Shown: positions 16,489 to 25,847, counted from the stretch's first letter. The stretch is DNA of 64,000 nt from Halorussus salilacus (GCF_024138125.1 NZ_CP099994.1:278100-342099); one strand, 5' to 3'. Notes: generated by a model not told the origin, from the letters alone. Numbers and translations: made by a program.

Positions 16489-18828
16489 ATGGATTCCGAG
16501 CGGCCGAGGCTCGTCGAGACGCTCGACACCCTCGACGATCTGGGGGTTGCGGGCGAGCCGGTCACGGCCGACGAACTCGCCGACGAACTCGGCTGTTCCC
16601 GGGAAGCGGCAGCCGAACGACTCGACGAACTGGTCGAGTGGGGCGACCTAGAGGCCAAGTCGGTCGGCGAGGACGGGCGGGTGTGGTGGCGGTCGACCGA
16701 CGCCACCGGCCTCGACCGGGCGCGGTTCCGCTCGCTCGTCCAGACGGTCGACGAGTACGCCATCTTCATGCTCGACACCGAGGGGGACGTGGTGACGTGG
16801 AACCCGGGCGCGAACCGCATCAAGGGGTACGACGCCGACGAGATAATCGGTCGCCACTTCTCGACCTTCTACATCGACGAGGCCGTCGAATCCGGCGTCC
16901 CAGACCGGAACCTCCGGGTCGCCGCCGAGCGGGGGTCGGTCGAGGACGAGGGCTGGCGGGTCCGGAAGGACGGGACGCGGTTCTGGGCCAACGTCGTCAT
17001 CACCGCTATCCGGGACGACGACGGCACGCTCCGGGGGTTCGCGAAGGTCACGCGCGACATGACCGACAGACGCGAGCGCGAGGAGCAGCTCCGGCGCGAG
17101 CGCGACCAGACCGAACAGCTACTCGAGACCTCGCCGGTCGCCATCTCGGTCCGGGACGCCGAGGGCGACGTGGTGCTGGCGAACGAGCAGACTCAGGACC
17201 TCCTCGACACCTCCGAGTCCGACCTCCGGGACGGCACGCGGCCGAGCGGCGAGGTGGACATCTACGACTCCGCGGGCGAACCGGTCGCCGCCGACGACCT
17301 GCCCGCCGTCGACGTTGTCGAGACCGGCGACCCCGTCTACGACAGGGAACTCCTCGTCGAGAAGTCCGACGGCGAGCGCAGGTGGTACTCGGTGAACGCC
17401 GCGCCCGTGTTCGGTCCCGACGGCGACCTCGAACGGGTCATCACCGCGGGCGAGGACGTCACCGAGATCAAGCGACGCGAGCGCGAACTCGAGACCGAAC
17501 TGGGCGGGATATTCGGTCGAATCTCGGACGCCTTCTACGCGCTCGACGAGGAGTACCGGTTCACGCACGTCAACGAGCGCGCCGAGGAACTGCTCCAGCA
17601 CTCCGAGGAGGAGCTCCTCGACGCGAAGCTCTGGGACGTGTTCCCGGGGGCGGCCGAGATAGACGCGGTCCGGGACAGCTTCGAGACCGCGATGGAGACC
17701 CAAGAGCCGACCAGCTACGAACTCTACTTCGACGAACTCGGCTTCTGGGTCGAGGCCAACGTCTACCCCTCCGAGACCGGCGTGTCGGTCTACTTCCGCG
17801 ACGTGTCCGACCGGATCGCGCGCGAGCGGGAACTCCGCGAGTCCGAGCGGCGCTACCGGACGCTCGCCGAACACTTCCCGAACGGACTGGTGACGCTGTT
17901 CGACGCCGACCTCCGGTACAAGCTCGCGGCGGGCCAGGCGTTCGAGAGACTCGACGTGACTCCCGAGAGCCTCGAAGGCCGGACGCCCACCGAGGCGTGG
18001 GGCGAGGAGGTGGGCGAATCGCTCGAAGCCCTGTGCAGTAGCGCGCTCGACGGCGACCACGAATCGGTCGAGGTCTCGTACGCGGGCCGTCAGTGGGTCG
18101 TCCACGCGGTCCCGATAACCGACGCCGACGGGACCGTCTTCGCCGGACTGACCATGGCCCAGGACATCACCGAGCGCAAGGAGCGCGAACAGCGACTGGA
18201 GCGGTTCGCCAGCGTCATCTCCCACGGCCTCCGGAACCCGCTGGAGATCGCCCAGATATACCTCAACATGGCGCGCGAGGAGGGCGACGCCGACGACTTC
18301 GAGCAGGTCGAGGACGCTCTCGACAGGATGGAGACCATCATCCAGAACCTCCTGACGACCACTGTCGGCGGGCAGACGGTGACCGACCCCGACGCAATCG
18401 GCCTGTCGTCGGTCAGCGAGCGCGCGTGGCAGACCGTCGAGACGGGCGACGCGACGCTTCGGACCGACGGCGACCTCGGGGAGATACTCGCCGACGCGGA
18501 GCAGTTGCAGTCGGCGCTGGAGAGCCTGTTTCGCAACTCGGTCGAACACGGCGGGGACGGCGTCGAGGTACGCGTCGGACGCCTCGACGGGGGGTTCTAC
18601 GTCGAGGACGACGGGCCGGGAATTCCGCCCGAGCGCCGGGAGGAGGTGTTCGAGTACGGCTACACCTCCGCGAGCGGGACCGGAATCGGACTCGCAGTGG
18701 TCCGGGACATCGTCGCGGCCCACGGCTGGGAGATAGCCGCGACCGACGCGGCCGACGGGGGTGCTCGCTTCGAGGTTCGAGGCGTCGAGGGGGCGTCCGA
18801 CGCCGACTCGTCGGCGTCGGACGCCTAG
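16489..18828 (+). CDS. Multi-PAS sensor histidine kinase with N-terminal winged helix
   Basis: A 779-aa soluble sensor kinase with no membrane segment. Domains in order: a winged-helix-like N-terminus (about 1-65, VTADELADELGCSREAAAERLDELVEWGDL), then four PAS/PAC units (about 78-190, 205-325, 335-440, 450-565). A HisKA helix follows with phospho-acceptor H579 in VISHGLRNPLEIAQ. The HATPase_c domain has the N-box FRNSVEHG and G-boxes DDGPGI and GTGIGLAVV. No receiver domain is fused and no response regulator is adjacent, as is common for haloarchaeal orphan kinases. The HTH at the N-terminus is a frequent haloarchaeal addition. A hairpin is encoded in its last codons. Confidence 0.9.
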   Translation: MDSERPRLVETLDTLDDLGVAGEPVTADELADELGCSREAAAERLDELVEWGDLEAKSVGEDGRVWWRSTDATGLDRARFRSLVQTVDEYAIFMLDTEGDVVTWNPGANRIKGYDADEIIGRHFSTFYIDEAVESGVPDRNLRVAAERGSVEDEGWRVRKDGTRFWANVVITAIRDDDGTLRGFAKVTRDMTDRREREEQLRRERDQTEQLLETSPVAISVRDAEGDVVLANEQTQDLLDTSESDLRDGTRPSGEVDIYDSAGEPVAADDLPAVDVVETGDPVYDRELLVEKSDGERRWYSVNAAPVFGPDGDLERVITAGEDVTEIKRRERELETELGGIFGRISDAFYALDEEYRFTHVNERAEELLQHSEEELLDAKLWDVFPGAAEIDAVRDSFETAMETQEPTSYELYFDELGFWVEANVYPSETGVSVYFRDVSDRIARERELRESERRYRTLAEHFPNGLVTLFDADLRYKLAAGQAFERLDVTPESLEGRTPTEAWGEEVGESLEALCSSALDGDHESVEVSYAGRQWVVHAVPITDADGTVFAGLTMAQDITERKEREQRLERFASVISHGLRNPLEIAQIYLNMAREEGDADDFEQVEDALDRMETIIQNLLTTTVGGQTVTDPDAIGLSSVSERAWQTVETGDATLRTDGDLGEILADAEQLQSALESLFRNSVEHGGDGVEVRVGRLDGGFYVEDDGPGIPPERREEVFEYGYTSASGTGIGLAVVRDIVAAHGWEIAATDAADGGARFEVRGVEGASDADSSASDA
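18792..18825 (+). terminator. 16-bp hairpin inside the last codons of the histidine kinase gene
   Basis: The arms are 18792-18807 and 18810-18825, ending one base before the TAG stop. The stem therefore encodes the C-terminal Ser/Asp/Ala-rich residues and may also act as terminator. Confidence 0.5.
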
Positions 18829-18901
18829 AGGTTCGCGCTACCCGAGACCACACGCGCTACGCTCACGTCCGGCCCGATGCGTTCTCGGCAGGTCCTGTCT
18901 A

Positions 18902-18917
18902 GTGATGGTAATATCAC
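18902..18917 (+). promoter_or_regulatory. Inverted repeat GTGAT-N6-ATCAC upstream of the GMC dehydrogenase operon
   Basis: The dyad sits 45-60 bases before the ATG at 18963, just upstream of the AT-rich promoter stretch AATAATTGTTATC (18926-18938). Its position suits an activator or repressor site. Confidence 0.4.
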
Positions 18918-18962
18918 ATCTTGGCAATAATTGTTATCAGAGACGGTGTGTTCCTGAGTCCC

Positions 18963-20060
18963 ATGCCGGGGGAACGACAGGAGGGGGCGACCGGCGGGGA
19001 ACAGGACGAACGACTCGACGACTCGGACGAACCGACCTTCGACTTCACGCGAAGGGGGGTGATGCGCGCCGGAGGCGGTCTCGCGGTCGCCGGATTCGTC
19101 GGCGATACGTGGTTCGAAGACGACGGGTTCGACCTCGAAGCCGCTCAGGAGGTCGAAATCTCCGCGCAGGGGCTGGAGTACTTCACCATCGAGCAGGCAC
19201 GCGTGGTCCACGACCTGACGGGTCGCATCTACCCGTCCGACGACAACGGCCCGGGCGCGCCCGAGGCGGGCGTGGTCTACTTCGTCGACGAGCAGATGAA
19301 CTCCGCGTGGGGCCGGGGCGACCGGTGGTACATGGACCCGCCGTTCGCGGGAAAGCAACCCACGCCGTCGTTCGAGGAGGAGGCTCAGGACCCTTCGGAG
19401 ACCGACGTCGAGGTCTCGTTCGGGGACCAGGAACCCGCGGCGACGCAGGGCTGGCAGTACACGGCTACCCCCGAGACCGCGTGGAGCGACGGCATCGAGG
19501 CGGTCGAGGAGTACGCCCAGAGCGAGTACGACGACGCGTTCGTCGACCTCGACGGCGACCAGCAGGACGAAATCGTTCAGGCGCTTCAGGACGGCGAGGT
19601 GGACACGTTCGAGGACAAGGCCATCGACTCAGAGGGGTTCTTCCTGCTGGCGTACCAGAACACGCTGGAGGGGATGTTCGCCGACCCGATGTACGGGGGC
19701 AACCGCGAGATGATCGGGTGGCGGCTCAAGAACTTCCCCGGCACGCCCGGCGCGCTCGGGAGCTACCGCAACCAGATCGCCGAGGGCGAGTACATCGAGG
19801 TCGGCTCCGACGACTTCCGGAAGATGGCCGACGACGTGGAGTCGCTGGGCCTCAACGGAAACGGCGGGAGCGTGGACCTCGGTGGCGAGAACGAGACCGA
19901 CAACACCACCGCGGGCAACAGTAGCGCCAGCGACAGTCGCGGCCACAGCCACGTCCACGCCGCCTCCGAGGGCGATTTCCCGAAGGTCGTGGACAAGGAG
20001 GCCGCCAGGGGGAACGCCGACGGCCGTGACGACGACGAGGACGAGGGGGGTGAGAGCTGA
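18963..20060 (+). CDS. Gluconate 2-dehydrogenase subunit 3 family protein (Tat-exported)
   Basis: The 365-aa small subunit of a GMC-type dehydrogenase. A twin-arginine motif (FTRRGVMRAGGGLAVAGF, about residues 24-41) directs folded export. The domain proper (LEYFTIEQARVVHDLTGRIYPSDDNGPGAPEAGVVYFVD) is the signature of gluconate 2-dehydrogenase subunit 3, followed by the conserved MYGGNREMIGWRLKNFPGTP region. The C-terminal 50 residues are low-complexity, acidic and His-rich (RGHSHVHAA), which could bind metal. The start at 18963 places the Tat motif near the N-terminus. Its stop overlaps the next start by one base (TGATG), so the two subunits are coupled. Confidence 0.85.
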   Translation: MPGERQEGATGGEQDERLDDSDEPTFDFTRRGVMRAGGGLAVAGFVGDTWFEDDGFDLEAAQEVEISAQGLEYFTIEQARVVHDLTGRIYPSDDNGPGAPEAGVVYFVDEQMNSAWGRGDRWYMDPPFAGKQPTPSFEEEAQDPSETDVEVSFGDQEPAATQGWQYTATPETAWSDGIEAVEEYAQSEYDDAFVDLDGDQQDEIVQALQDGEVDTFEDKAIDSEGFFLLAYQNTLEGMFADPMYGGNREMIGWRLKNFPGTPGALGSYRNQIAEGEYIEVGSDDFRKMADDVESLGLNGNGGSVDLGGENETDNTTAGNSSASDSRGHSHVHAASEGDFPKVVDKEAARGNADGRDDDEDEGGES

Positions 20061-21826
20061 TGGCGACCCAACTCGACCCGGTCGACGTGGTCACGGTCGG
20101 TGCGGGCTGGACCGGGGGTATCGTCGCCAAGGAACTCGCTCAGGAGGGCTACGACGTGGTGAGCCTCGAACGCGGCGGGGACGTCTCGACCGACGACTTC
20201 CTCACCGCCCACGACGAGCTGGGGTATGCCCTCCGATACAAGCTGATGCAGGACCTCTCGAAGGAGACCATCACGTTCCGGAACGGCACCGACCAGCCCG
20301 CCCTGCCGATGCGCCGATATGGCGCGTTCCTGCCCGGAACCGGCACCGGCGGCGCGGGCGTCCACTGGAACGGGGTGACGTGGCGGTTCCTGCCCTACGA
20401 CTTCCAGATTCGGTCCCGGACCGTCGAACGGTACGGCGAGGACAAGATACCCGAGAACATGCAGTTGCAGGACTGGGGGCTCACCTACGAGGAGATGGAG
20501 CCGTACTACGACCAGTTCGAGTACACGGCGGGCATCTCCGGCACCGCCGGGAACATCGAGGGCGAGACCCAGGACGCGGGCAACCCCTACGAGGGACCGC
20601 GGGCGCGGGACTACCCGCTCCCCCCGATGCAGACGACGCCGCCGCTCGCGCGGTTCATGGACGCGGCCGACGAACTGGGGTACGAACCGTTCATGCAACC
20701 GTCGGCCAACCTCACCGAGGAGTACACCAACCCCGACGGCGTCCGAATGGGTCGCTGCGAGTACTGCGGCTACTGCGAGCGGTTCGGCTGTGAGTGGGGC
20801 GCGAAGTCCTCGCCAATCATCTCGGTGTTGCCCGCCGCCCGCGAGACGGGGAACTTCGAACTCCGGAACAACTCCCACGTAGTCGAGCTGCTCTACGACG
20901 CTGGGCGCCAGCGCGTGCAGGGCGTCAGGTACGTCGACAGAGAGACCAACGACGTGTACGTCCAACCGGCCGAGACCGTCGCGCTGACCGCCTACGTCCT
21001 CAACAACGTCCGTCTGCTGTTGCTGTCGGACATCGGCGAGTCCTACGACCCCGAGACGGGCGAGGGCGTGGTCGGGAAGAACTACTGCTACCAGAACTTC
21101 GGGGCGAGCGCGACGGGGTTCTTCGACGACGAGCGGTGGAACCTCTACATGGGCGCTGGCGCGCTCGGCGCGGCCATCGACGACTTCAACGGCGACAACT
21201 TCGACCACTCGGACCTCGACTTCATCCACGGCGGGAACGTCTCGATATCCCAGACCGGCCAGCGACCCATCGCCAACAACCCCACGCCGGGGGACACGCC
21301 GAGCTGGGGGTCGGAGTTCAAGGAGGCGAGTCTCGACGCCTACCACAGCACGCTGTCCATCTCGGCGCAGGGGTCGGTGATGCCGTTCCAGCGGAACTAC
21401 CTCGACCTCGACCCGACCTACACCGACCAGTACGGCCAGCCGCTCCTGCGGATGACCTTCGACTGGCGCGAGCAGGACCGCAACCTCGTCGAGCACATCG
21501 GCCCGCAGTTGGAGGAGATAATGCAGGAGATGGGTGCCGACCGGGTCGACGCGAACACCTCGCTCGAAGGCAGCTTCGACATCACGCCGTACCAGTCGAC
21601 CCACAACACCGGCGGGGCCATCATGGGCGACGACCCCGACGAGTCGGTCGTCAACACCTACCTGCAGGCGTGGGAGGCCGAGAACCTCTTCGTTCCGGGC
21701 GCGTCGGCGTTCCCGCACAACAGCGGCTACAACCCGACCGGGACCGTCGGCGCGCTCGCGTTCCGCGCGGCCGAGGGGATGTTGGAGTACCTCGACGACC
21801 CCCAGATGCTCGAAAGCCCGAACTGA
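20060..21826 (+). CDS. GMC family oxidoreductase (gluconate 2-dehydrogenase flavoprotein subunit)
   Basis: A 588-aa flavoprotein that should oxidise a sugar, sugar acid or alcohol with bound FAD. VVTVGAGWTGGIVAKELAQEGYDVVSLERG is the FAD-binding beta-alpha-beta with GxGxxG, written here as its parts VGAGWTGG and LERG. PGTGTGGAGVHWNG is the GMC FAD-contact motif, and HNTGGAIMGDDP and HNSGYNPTGTVGALAFRAAEG are the C-terminal catalytic and cofactor motifs. CEYCGYCERFGC is Cys-rich. It has no signal and is presumably carried out by its Tat-bearing partner. The cytochrome subunit found in bacterial gluconate dehydrogenases is not in the window. Confidence 0.87.
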   Translation: MATQLDPVDVVTVGAGWTGGIVAKELAQEGYDVVSLERGGDVSTDDFLTAHDELGYALRYKLMQDLSKETITFRNGTDQPALPMRRYGAFLPGTGTGGAGVHWNGVTWRFLPYDFQIRSRTVERYGEDKIPENMQLQDWGLTYEEMEPYYDQFEYTAGISGTAGNIEGETQDAGNPYEGPRARDYPLPPMQTTPPLARFMDAADELGYEPFMQPSANLTEEYTNPDGVRMGRCEYCGYCERFGCEWGAKSSPIISVLPAARETGNFELRNNSHVVELLYDAGRQRVQGVRYVDRETNDVYVQPAETVALTAYVLNNVRLLLLSDIGESYDPETGEGVVGKNYCYQNFGASATGFFDDERWNLYMGAGALGAAIDDFNGDNFDHSDLDFIHGGNVSISQTGQRPIANNPTPGDTPSWGSEFKEASLDAYHSTLSISAQGSVMPFQRNYLDLDPTYTDQYGQPLLRMTFDWREQDRNLVEHIGPQLEEIMQEMGADRVDANTSLEGSFDITPYQSTHNTGGAIMGDDPDESVVNTYLQAWEAENLFVPGASAFPHNSGYNPTGTVGALAFRAAEGMLEYLDDPQMLESPN

Positions 21827-21850
21827 AGTCGGGCCCGACGTGAAGTCGGC
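21817..21850 (+). repeat. 17-bp imperfect duplication across the GMC dehydrogenase stop codon
   Basis: CCCGAACTGAAGTCGGG (21817-21833, containing the real TGA) is followed directly by CCCGACGTGAAGTCGGC (21834-21850). Confidence 0.65.
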
Positions 21851-21856
21851 GGTCTT

Positions 21857-21892
21857 CGTCCGAGCGCGGCGCGGCCGCGCCGCGCTCGGACG
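21857..21892. terminator. 36-bp perfect palindrome after the GMC gene
   Basis: Two 18-base arms (21857-21874, 21875-21892; core CGAGCGCGGCGCGG) meet without a loop. It lies in the convergent gap and could act as a bidirectional terminator or extrude as a cruciform. Confidence 0.5.
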
Positions 21893-21896
21893 TTCG

Positions 21897-21931
21897 CGCC
21901 GGTCCCCGGCAGTGGCCGCCGGGGACCGGCG
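21897..21931. terminator. 14-bp hairpin in the same convergent gap
   Basis: The arms CGCCGGTCCCCGGC and GCCGGGGACCGGCG flank a 7-base loop. It directly abuts the 20-bp tandem repeats. Confidence 0.5.
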
Positions 21932-22010
21932 GAGCCCTGCGAAGGTCCGCTGAGCCCTGCGAAGCTCTGCGGAGACCTGCGAAGCTTCCCGGAGACCCGC
22001 GTTCGCTTCG
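21931..22010. repeat. Four 20-bp tandem repeats
   Basis: Four degenerate 20-base units start at 21931, 21951, 21971 and 21991 with the shared pattern GGAGnCCTGCGAAG. No coding use is evident. They fill the gap between convergent genes. Confidence 0.7.
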
Positions 22011-22049
22011 GTACCGTTTCGCACGGTCGGTCCGATACCGCTCTCGCGG

Positions 22050-23635
22050 TCACTCCAGCGCCACTTCCACGACCGCCATCTCGTCGCTCGACACCGCCTC
22101 CGAGAGGTCGGCCTCCAGTTCGCCCCAGTCGTCGGGTCGATACGCCTCGACCCCGAAGCTCTCGGCGAACGTCCGGAAGTCGGGGTTGGTGAACTCCGTG
22201 CCGAAGTGCTCGCCGCGGTGTTCGCGCTGTTCCCGGGTGATGAGGTTGTACTCGTCGTCGCGGAACAGGAGGACGGTGTAGCCGCACCCGAGGCGGGTCG
22301 CGGTCTCCATCTCGGCGGCGTTCATCATGAAGCCGCCGTCGCCGGTCACCGCGACCACGTTCGATTCGACCGCGAGGTCGGCCGCGAGGCCGCCCGGGAC
22401 CGCGATGCCCATCGACGCCAGTCCGTTCGAGACGATGCAGGTGTTGGGTTCGTAGGTCCGGAAGTTCTGTGCGACCACCATCTTGTGGGTGCCCACGTCC
22501 GAGACCAGCACGTCGTCGTCTGCCATCGCGTCCCTGAGCACCGGGACGACCGTCCGGAGTTCGAAGGGGTCGCCCGCGTCCGGTTCGGGGGTCACGTCGG
22601 CGACGATGTGCTCGCGCAGGTCGTCGTACCAGTCGGTCTCGAAGTCGGCGTTCATCTCGCCACAGCAGTCGTTCAGCGCCCGAATCGCGGCCGCGATGTC
22701 GCTGACCACCTCTACCTCGGGGTTGTAGCGGGCGTACACCTCGGCGGGTTCGCTGTCGACGTGGACGATGGGCGTGTCGCCGTCGGGGCTCCAGTCGGCG
22801 GGGTCGTGCTCGGCGATGTCGTAGCCCACGGTTATCACGAGGTCGGCCGACTCGATGGCGTCGGAGGCCTCCTCGTGGTCGCCCGAGTCGAGGGTCAAAA
22901 GCGAGTGGTCGTCGTCGTCCGAGACCGCACCCTTCCCCATGTAGGTCGCCGCCACCGGGAGGTCGTAGGTCTCGACCAACGCCCGGAGTTCCTCGCTGGC
23001 GTCGGTCCGGACAGCGCCGTTGCCCGCGATGACGATGGGCCGGTCGGCGTCGGCGAGCAGGTCGCGCACCCGGTCTATCGAGGGCGCGTCCGGGTCGGGC
23101 CGCCGCACCCTGTCGCGGGCCGCCATCGGCCGGACCGAGCAGTCCTCGGACGCCACGTCCTCGGGGAGTTCGAGGTGGGTCGCACCCGGCTTCTCGTATT
23201 CGGCGACCTTGAACGCCTTCCGGACCGACTCGTGGACCACGTCGGGGTCGGAAATCTGGGCGTTCCACTTCGTGACTGGTCCGAACATGTCCACGACGTC
23301 GAGGGCCTGATGACTCTCCTTGTGGAGTCGCTCCAGTCCGCCCTGCCCGGTTATCGCCACGAGCGGCGCCTTGTCGAGGTCGCGTCGGCGACGCCTGTCA
23401 GCAGGTTCGTCGCGCCCGGCCCGAGCGTCGAGAGACAGACCCCGGCCTCCCCGGTCAGTCGGCCGTGAACGTCTGCCATGAACGCGGCCCCCTGCTCGTG
23501 GCGGGTCGGGACGAACGCAATCGCCGAGTCCCGGAGCGCGAACAGCAACGCTTCGGTCTCCTCGCCCGGAATCCCGAAGACGTACTCGACCCCCTCCCGT
23601 TCCATCGCTTCGACCAGAACCTCCGCGGTGTTCAT
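22050..23635 (-). pseudogene. Acetolactate-synthase-like ThDP enzyme, split by a frameshift
   Basis: The two reading frames together make a full-length (about 528 aa) thiamine-diphosphate enzyme of the acetolactate synthase family. The first part (23635 down to about 23380) has GIPGEETEALL and the catalytic-Glu segment RHEQGAAFMAD. It then shifts frame at GVADA and stops at 23351. The second part continues in the other frame (ITGQGGLERLHKESHQ) with a complete FAD/central domain and the ThDP motif GDGGFMMNAAEMETATRL...N. Restoring one base (a C in the minus-strand GCG[C]ACC near 23380/23381) rejoins the normal 'GVADAHLDKAPLVAITGQ' type sequence. Everything else looks intact, so it is either a very recent mutation or a sequencing error. 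Confidence 0.82.
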
Positions 23636-23957
23636 GCGCCTAGGTCACAACGTCCACGTCCATAGCTTCGGGTGGCGACCTCCGGGTCCGCGTCGACCGC
23701 CCCCGCCCCCAACTTTTATATCAGATACGGAACAATCGTTGTACAGGTCGTATGGAGACCTCTCTCCTCCTCCGTTGACCGGGTACGCGTCCGCGGTCGC
23801 GAGTCGCCGGTGACTCCGTAGTCCTCGCGCTGTCGGCGTCGTTCGCTCTCCCAGCGCTCCGCCCGCGGGCGCGTCCGGTCCGGATTCGCCGTTTCCGTCG
23901 TTCGACGAGAGACAGCAGGGGTAGCGACGAGCGAACGCCACCACACCACAGTACACC
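23636..23957 (+). other. Intergenic region and probable leader of hflX
   Basis: This 322-base gap holds a clear TATA element (CTTTTATATC, 23713-23722), which would start transcription near 23745, over 200 bases before hflX. A tiny frame METSLLLR opens at 23752. The rest contains no credible gene. The long leader is unusual for this group. Confidence 0.45.
23713..23722 (+). promoter_or_regulatory. TATA element upstream of hflX
   Basis: CTTTTATATC stands out from a GC-rich background, with likely initiation about 25 bases downstream. No better box is seen closer to the hflX ATG. Confidence 0.45.
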
Positions 23958-25232
23958 ATGCAAGCAAGACGTGCAGTCGTCGCGAAGCGCACCGACTCCC
24001 GGGCCGTCGATACCGACGAGGTCCGCAGACTGGCAGAGGCCGCCGGATACGAGGTCGTCGCCGAACTCACCCAGACCCGCGCGGAGGACTCCACTACCCA
24101 GTTCGGTCGCGGGAAGGTCGAGGAGCTGGTCGAGACCGTGGCCGAGACCGACGCGAGCGTCGTCGTGTTCGACAACGAACTCACGCCGACCCAGACCGTC
24201 GAACTCGCGGAGGCGTGTCCCGGCGAGACGACGGTCCTCGACCGGTACCGATTGGTCCTCGACATCTTCGAATCGGGTGCGGGGACCAAGCGGGCGGAGT
24301 TGCAGGTCCGACGCGAGCAGTTGCAGTGGGAACTCCCGAGAATTCGGGAGTGTTCCGACGAGCAGGCCATGAACCGATTCACCGAGTCGGGGACGCGCTA
24401 CTACGACGTCCGCGACCGCATCGACGAACTCGACCGGAAGCTCGCCGACCTCGGCGAGCGGGCCCACCAGCGCCGCGAGCGCCGCCGCGAGGAGGGCTTC
24501 GAGTTCGTCGCGCTGGCGGGCTACACCAACGCCGGTAAGTCGACACTCCTCCATCGACTGGCCGACGACCTCGACTTCGAGGCCCGCGAGGCCGACCACG
24601 CCGACCTCGACGCGACCGCCGAGGTCGAAGACCGCCTGTTCAAGACGCTCGACACCACCACGCGCCGGGCGACCGTCCGCGGTCGGCGCGCGCTCGTCAC
24701 CGACACCGTGGGGTTCGTCGACGACCTCCCCCACGACCTCGTCTCGTCGTTCCACGACACGCTCTCGGCGACCGAGTCCGCGGAGTGCGTCGTCCTCGTG
24801 GCCGACGCCAGCGACCCGCCCGCCGAACTCCGACGGAAACTACGGACCGGGTTCGACCTGCTCGAAGACGCCGAGGGCGAGGTCGTGGTCGCGCTGAACA
24901 AGGCCGACCTCGTCCCCGAGGGCGACCTCGCGGCGCGCCGCGAGGTCGCCGCCGACTTCGCCGCCGAGCCACTCGCCGTCAGCGCGACGGCGGGCACGAA
25001 CCTCGACGCGCTCCGGGACCGGATCGCCGCGGCCCTGCCCGACCGCCGCGAGGCGACCCTCTCGGTCCCGAACGACGACGACGCGATGAGCCTCGTGTCG
25101 TGGCTCTACGACCGGGTGCGGGTCGAGGACGTGACCTACGCCGACGACGAGGTCCGGGTCGAGTTCGCGGGGACCCCCTCGATAGTCGAACGCGCGCGAG
25201 GACGGGCCGACCGACTGGTCTCCGAGTCGTGA
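23958..25232 (+). CDS. hflX: GTPase HflX
   Basis: A 424-aa ribosome-associated GTPase of the HflX family. The N-terminal glycine-rich region has TTQFGRGKVEEL and VVVFDNELTPTQ; the middle has the coiled linker ERRREEGFEFVALAGYTN. GYTNAGKST (from about residue 188) is the Walker A/G1, DTVGF is G3 and NKAD is G4. HflX binds and hydrolyses GTP and ATP on the large subunit, where bacterial members rescue or split stalled ribosomes. The length is normal for archaeal HflX. A long leader precedes the gene. The next gene converges with a gap of only six bases. Confidence 0.93.
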   Translation: MQARRAVVAKRTDSRAVDTDEVRRLAEAAGYEVVAELTQTRAEDSTTQFGRGKVEELVETVAETDASVVVFDNELTPTQTVELAEACPGETTVLDRYRLVLDIFESGAGTKRAELQVRREQLQWELPRIRECSDEQAMNRFTESGTRYYDVRDRIDELDRKLADLGERAHQRRERRREEGFEFVALAGYTNAGKSTLLHRLADDLDFEAREADHADLDATAEVEDRLFKTLDTTTRRATVRGRRALVTDTVGFVDDLPHDLVSSFHDTLSATESAECVVLVADASDPPAELRRKLRTGFDLLEDAEGEVVVALNKADLVPEGDLAARREVAADFAAEPLAVSATAGTNLDALRDRIAAALPDRREATLSVPNDDDAMSLVSWLYDRVRVEDVTYADDEVRVEFAGTPSIVERARGRADRLVSES

Positions 25233-25238
25233 CGCGAT

Positions 25239-25847
25239 TCAGCACCCGCCGCCGCCAGCCGCGCCGCAGCTCGCGGCGCTGGCGCTCACCGCGGCGGTCG
25301 TGACGACCGCCGCGTCCGACCCGGTCGAGTAGTCCTCGCACTCGCCCCACGCGACCGGTGCGATGGCGTCGTCGATGTCGTCTTCCCGGTTCATCACCTC
25401 GCGGAGGCGCTCGGAATCGAAGTCGGGGTCGGCGACGAACTCCCCGACGATGTCGGGCGGGAGCGCGACCCGCCGACACTCCTCGGCCTCGAACAGCCCC
25501 GCGCCGCCGAAGCCGAACTGGACGTCGTAGTGGCGGACGAACACGCCCTCGCGCTCGAAGGCGTCGTGCATCGCCTCGACCGCCGTCGCCACCAGCGGCC
25601 ACACCCGCTCGCGGTCGAGGCTCTCTACGTCCTCGCCGAGCGAGAACCGCGCGATGGGGACGGTCACGGGTTCGTCGTCGGGTCCCTCGTTGACCACCGC
25701 GACGCCGGTCATCCCGAACTCCGCGAGTCCGTGGGCGTCGGCGTCCACGCGAGCGTCCATCGCGTCGTCGGCCGCGTCCTGTGCGGCCTCGATGCGGGCC
25801 TCCGCCTCGTCGTCACCGCTGCCGAGCAGTCGGTCGAGTAGCGACAT
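25239..25847 (-). CDS. Conserved hypothetical protein with Cys-ended Gly/Ala tail
   Basis: A 202-aa protein I do not recognise. It begins with an amphipathic, acidic helix (MSLLDRLLGSGDDEAEARIEAAQ) and has a mixed alpha/beta middle (about 45-165). It ends with a low-complexity Ala/Ser/Gly tail containing SCGAAGGGGC, so the last residue is Cys. There is no signal peptide or membrane helix. The Cys/Gly terminus is reminiscent of flexible tails on some cytoplasmic proteins and could be modified or bind metal, but that is speculation. Only 32 bases separate it from glycerate kinase, upstream on the same strand, so co-transcription is possible. Confidence 0.65.
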   Translation of the reverse strand: MSLLDRLLGSGDDEAEARIEAAQDAADDAMDARVDADAHGLAEFGMTGVAVVNEGPDDEPVTVPIARFSLGEDVESLDRERVWPLVATAVEAMHDAFEREGVFVRHYDVQFGFGGAGLFEAEECRRVALPPDIVGEFVADPDFDSERLREVMNREDDIDDAIAPVAWGECEDYSTGSDAAVVTTAAVSASAASCGAAGGGGC

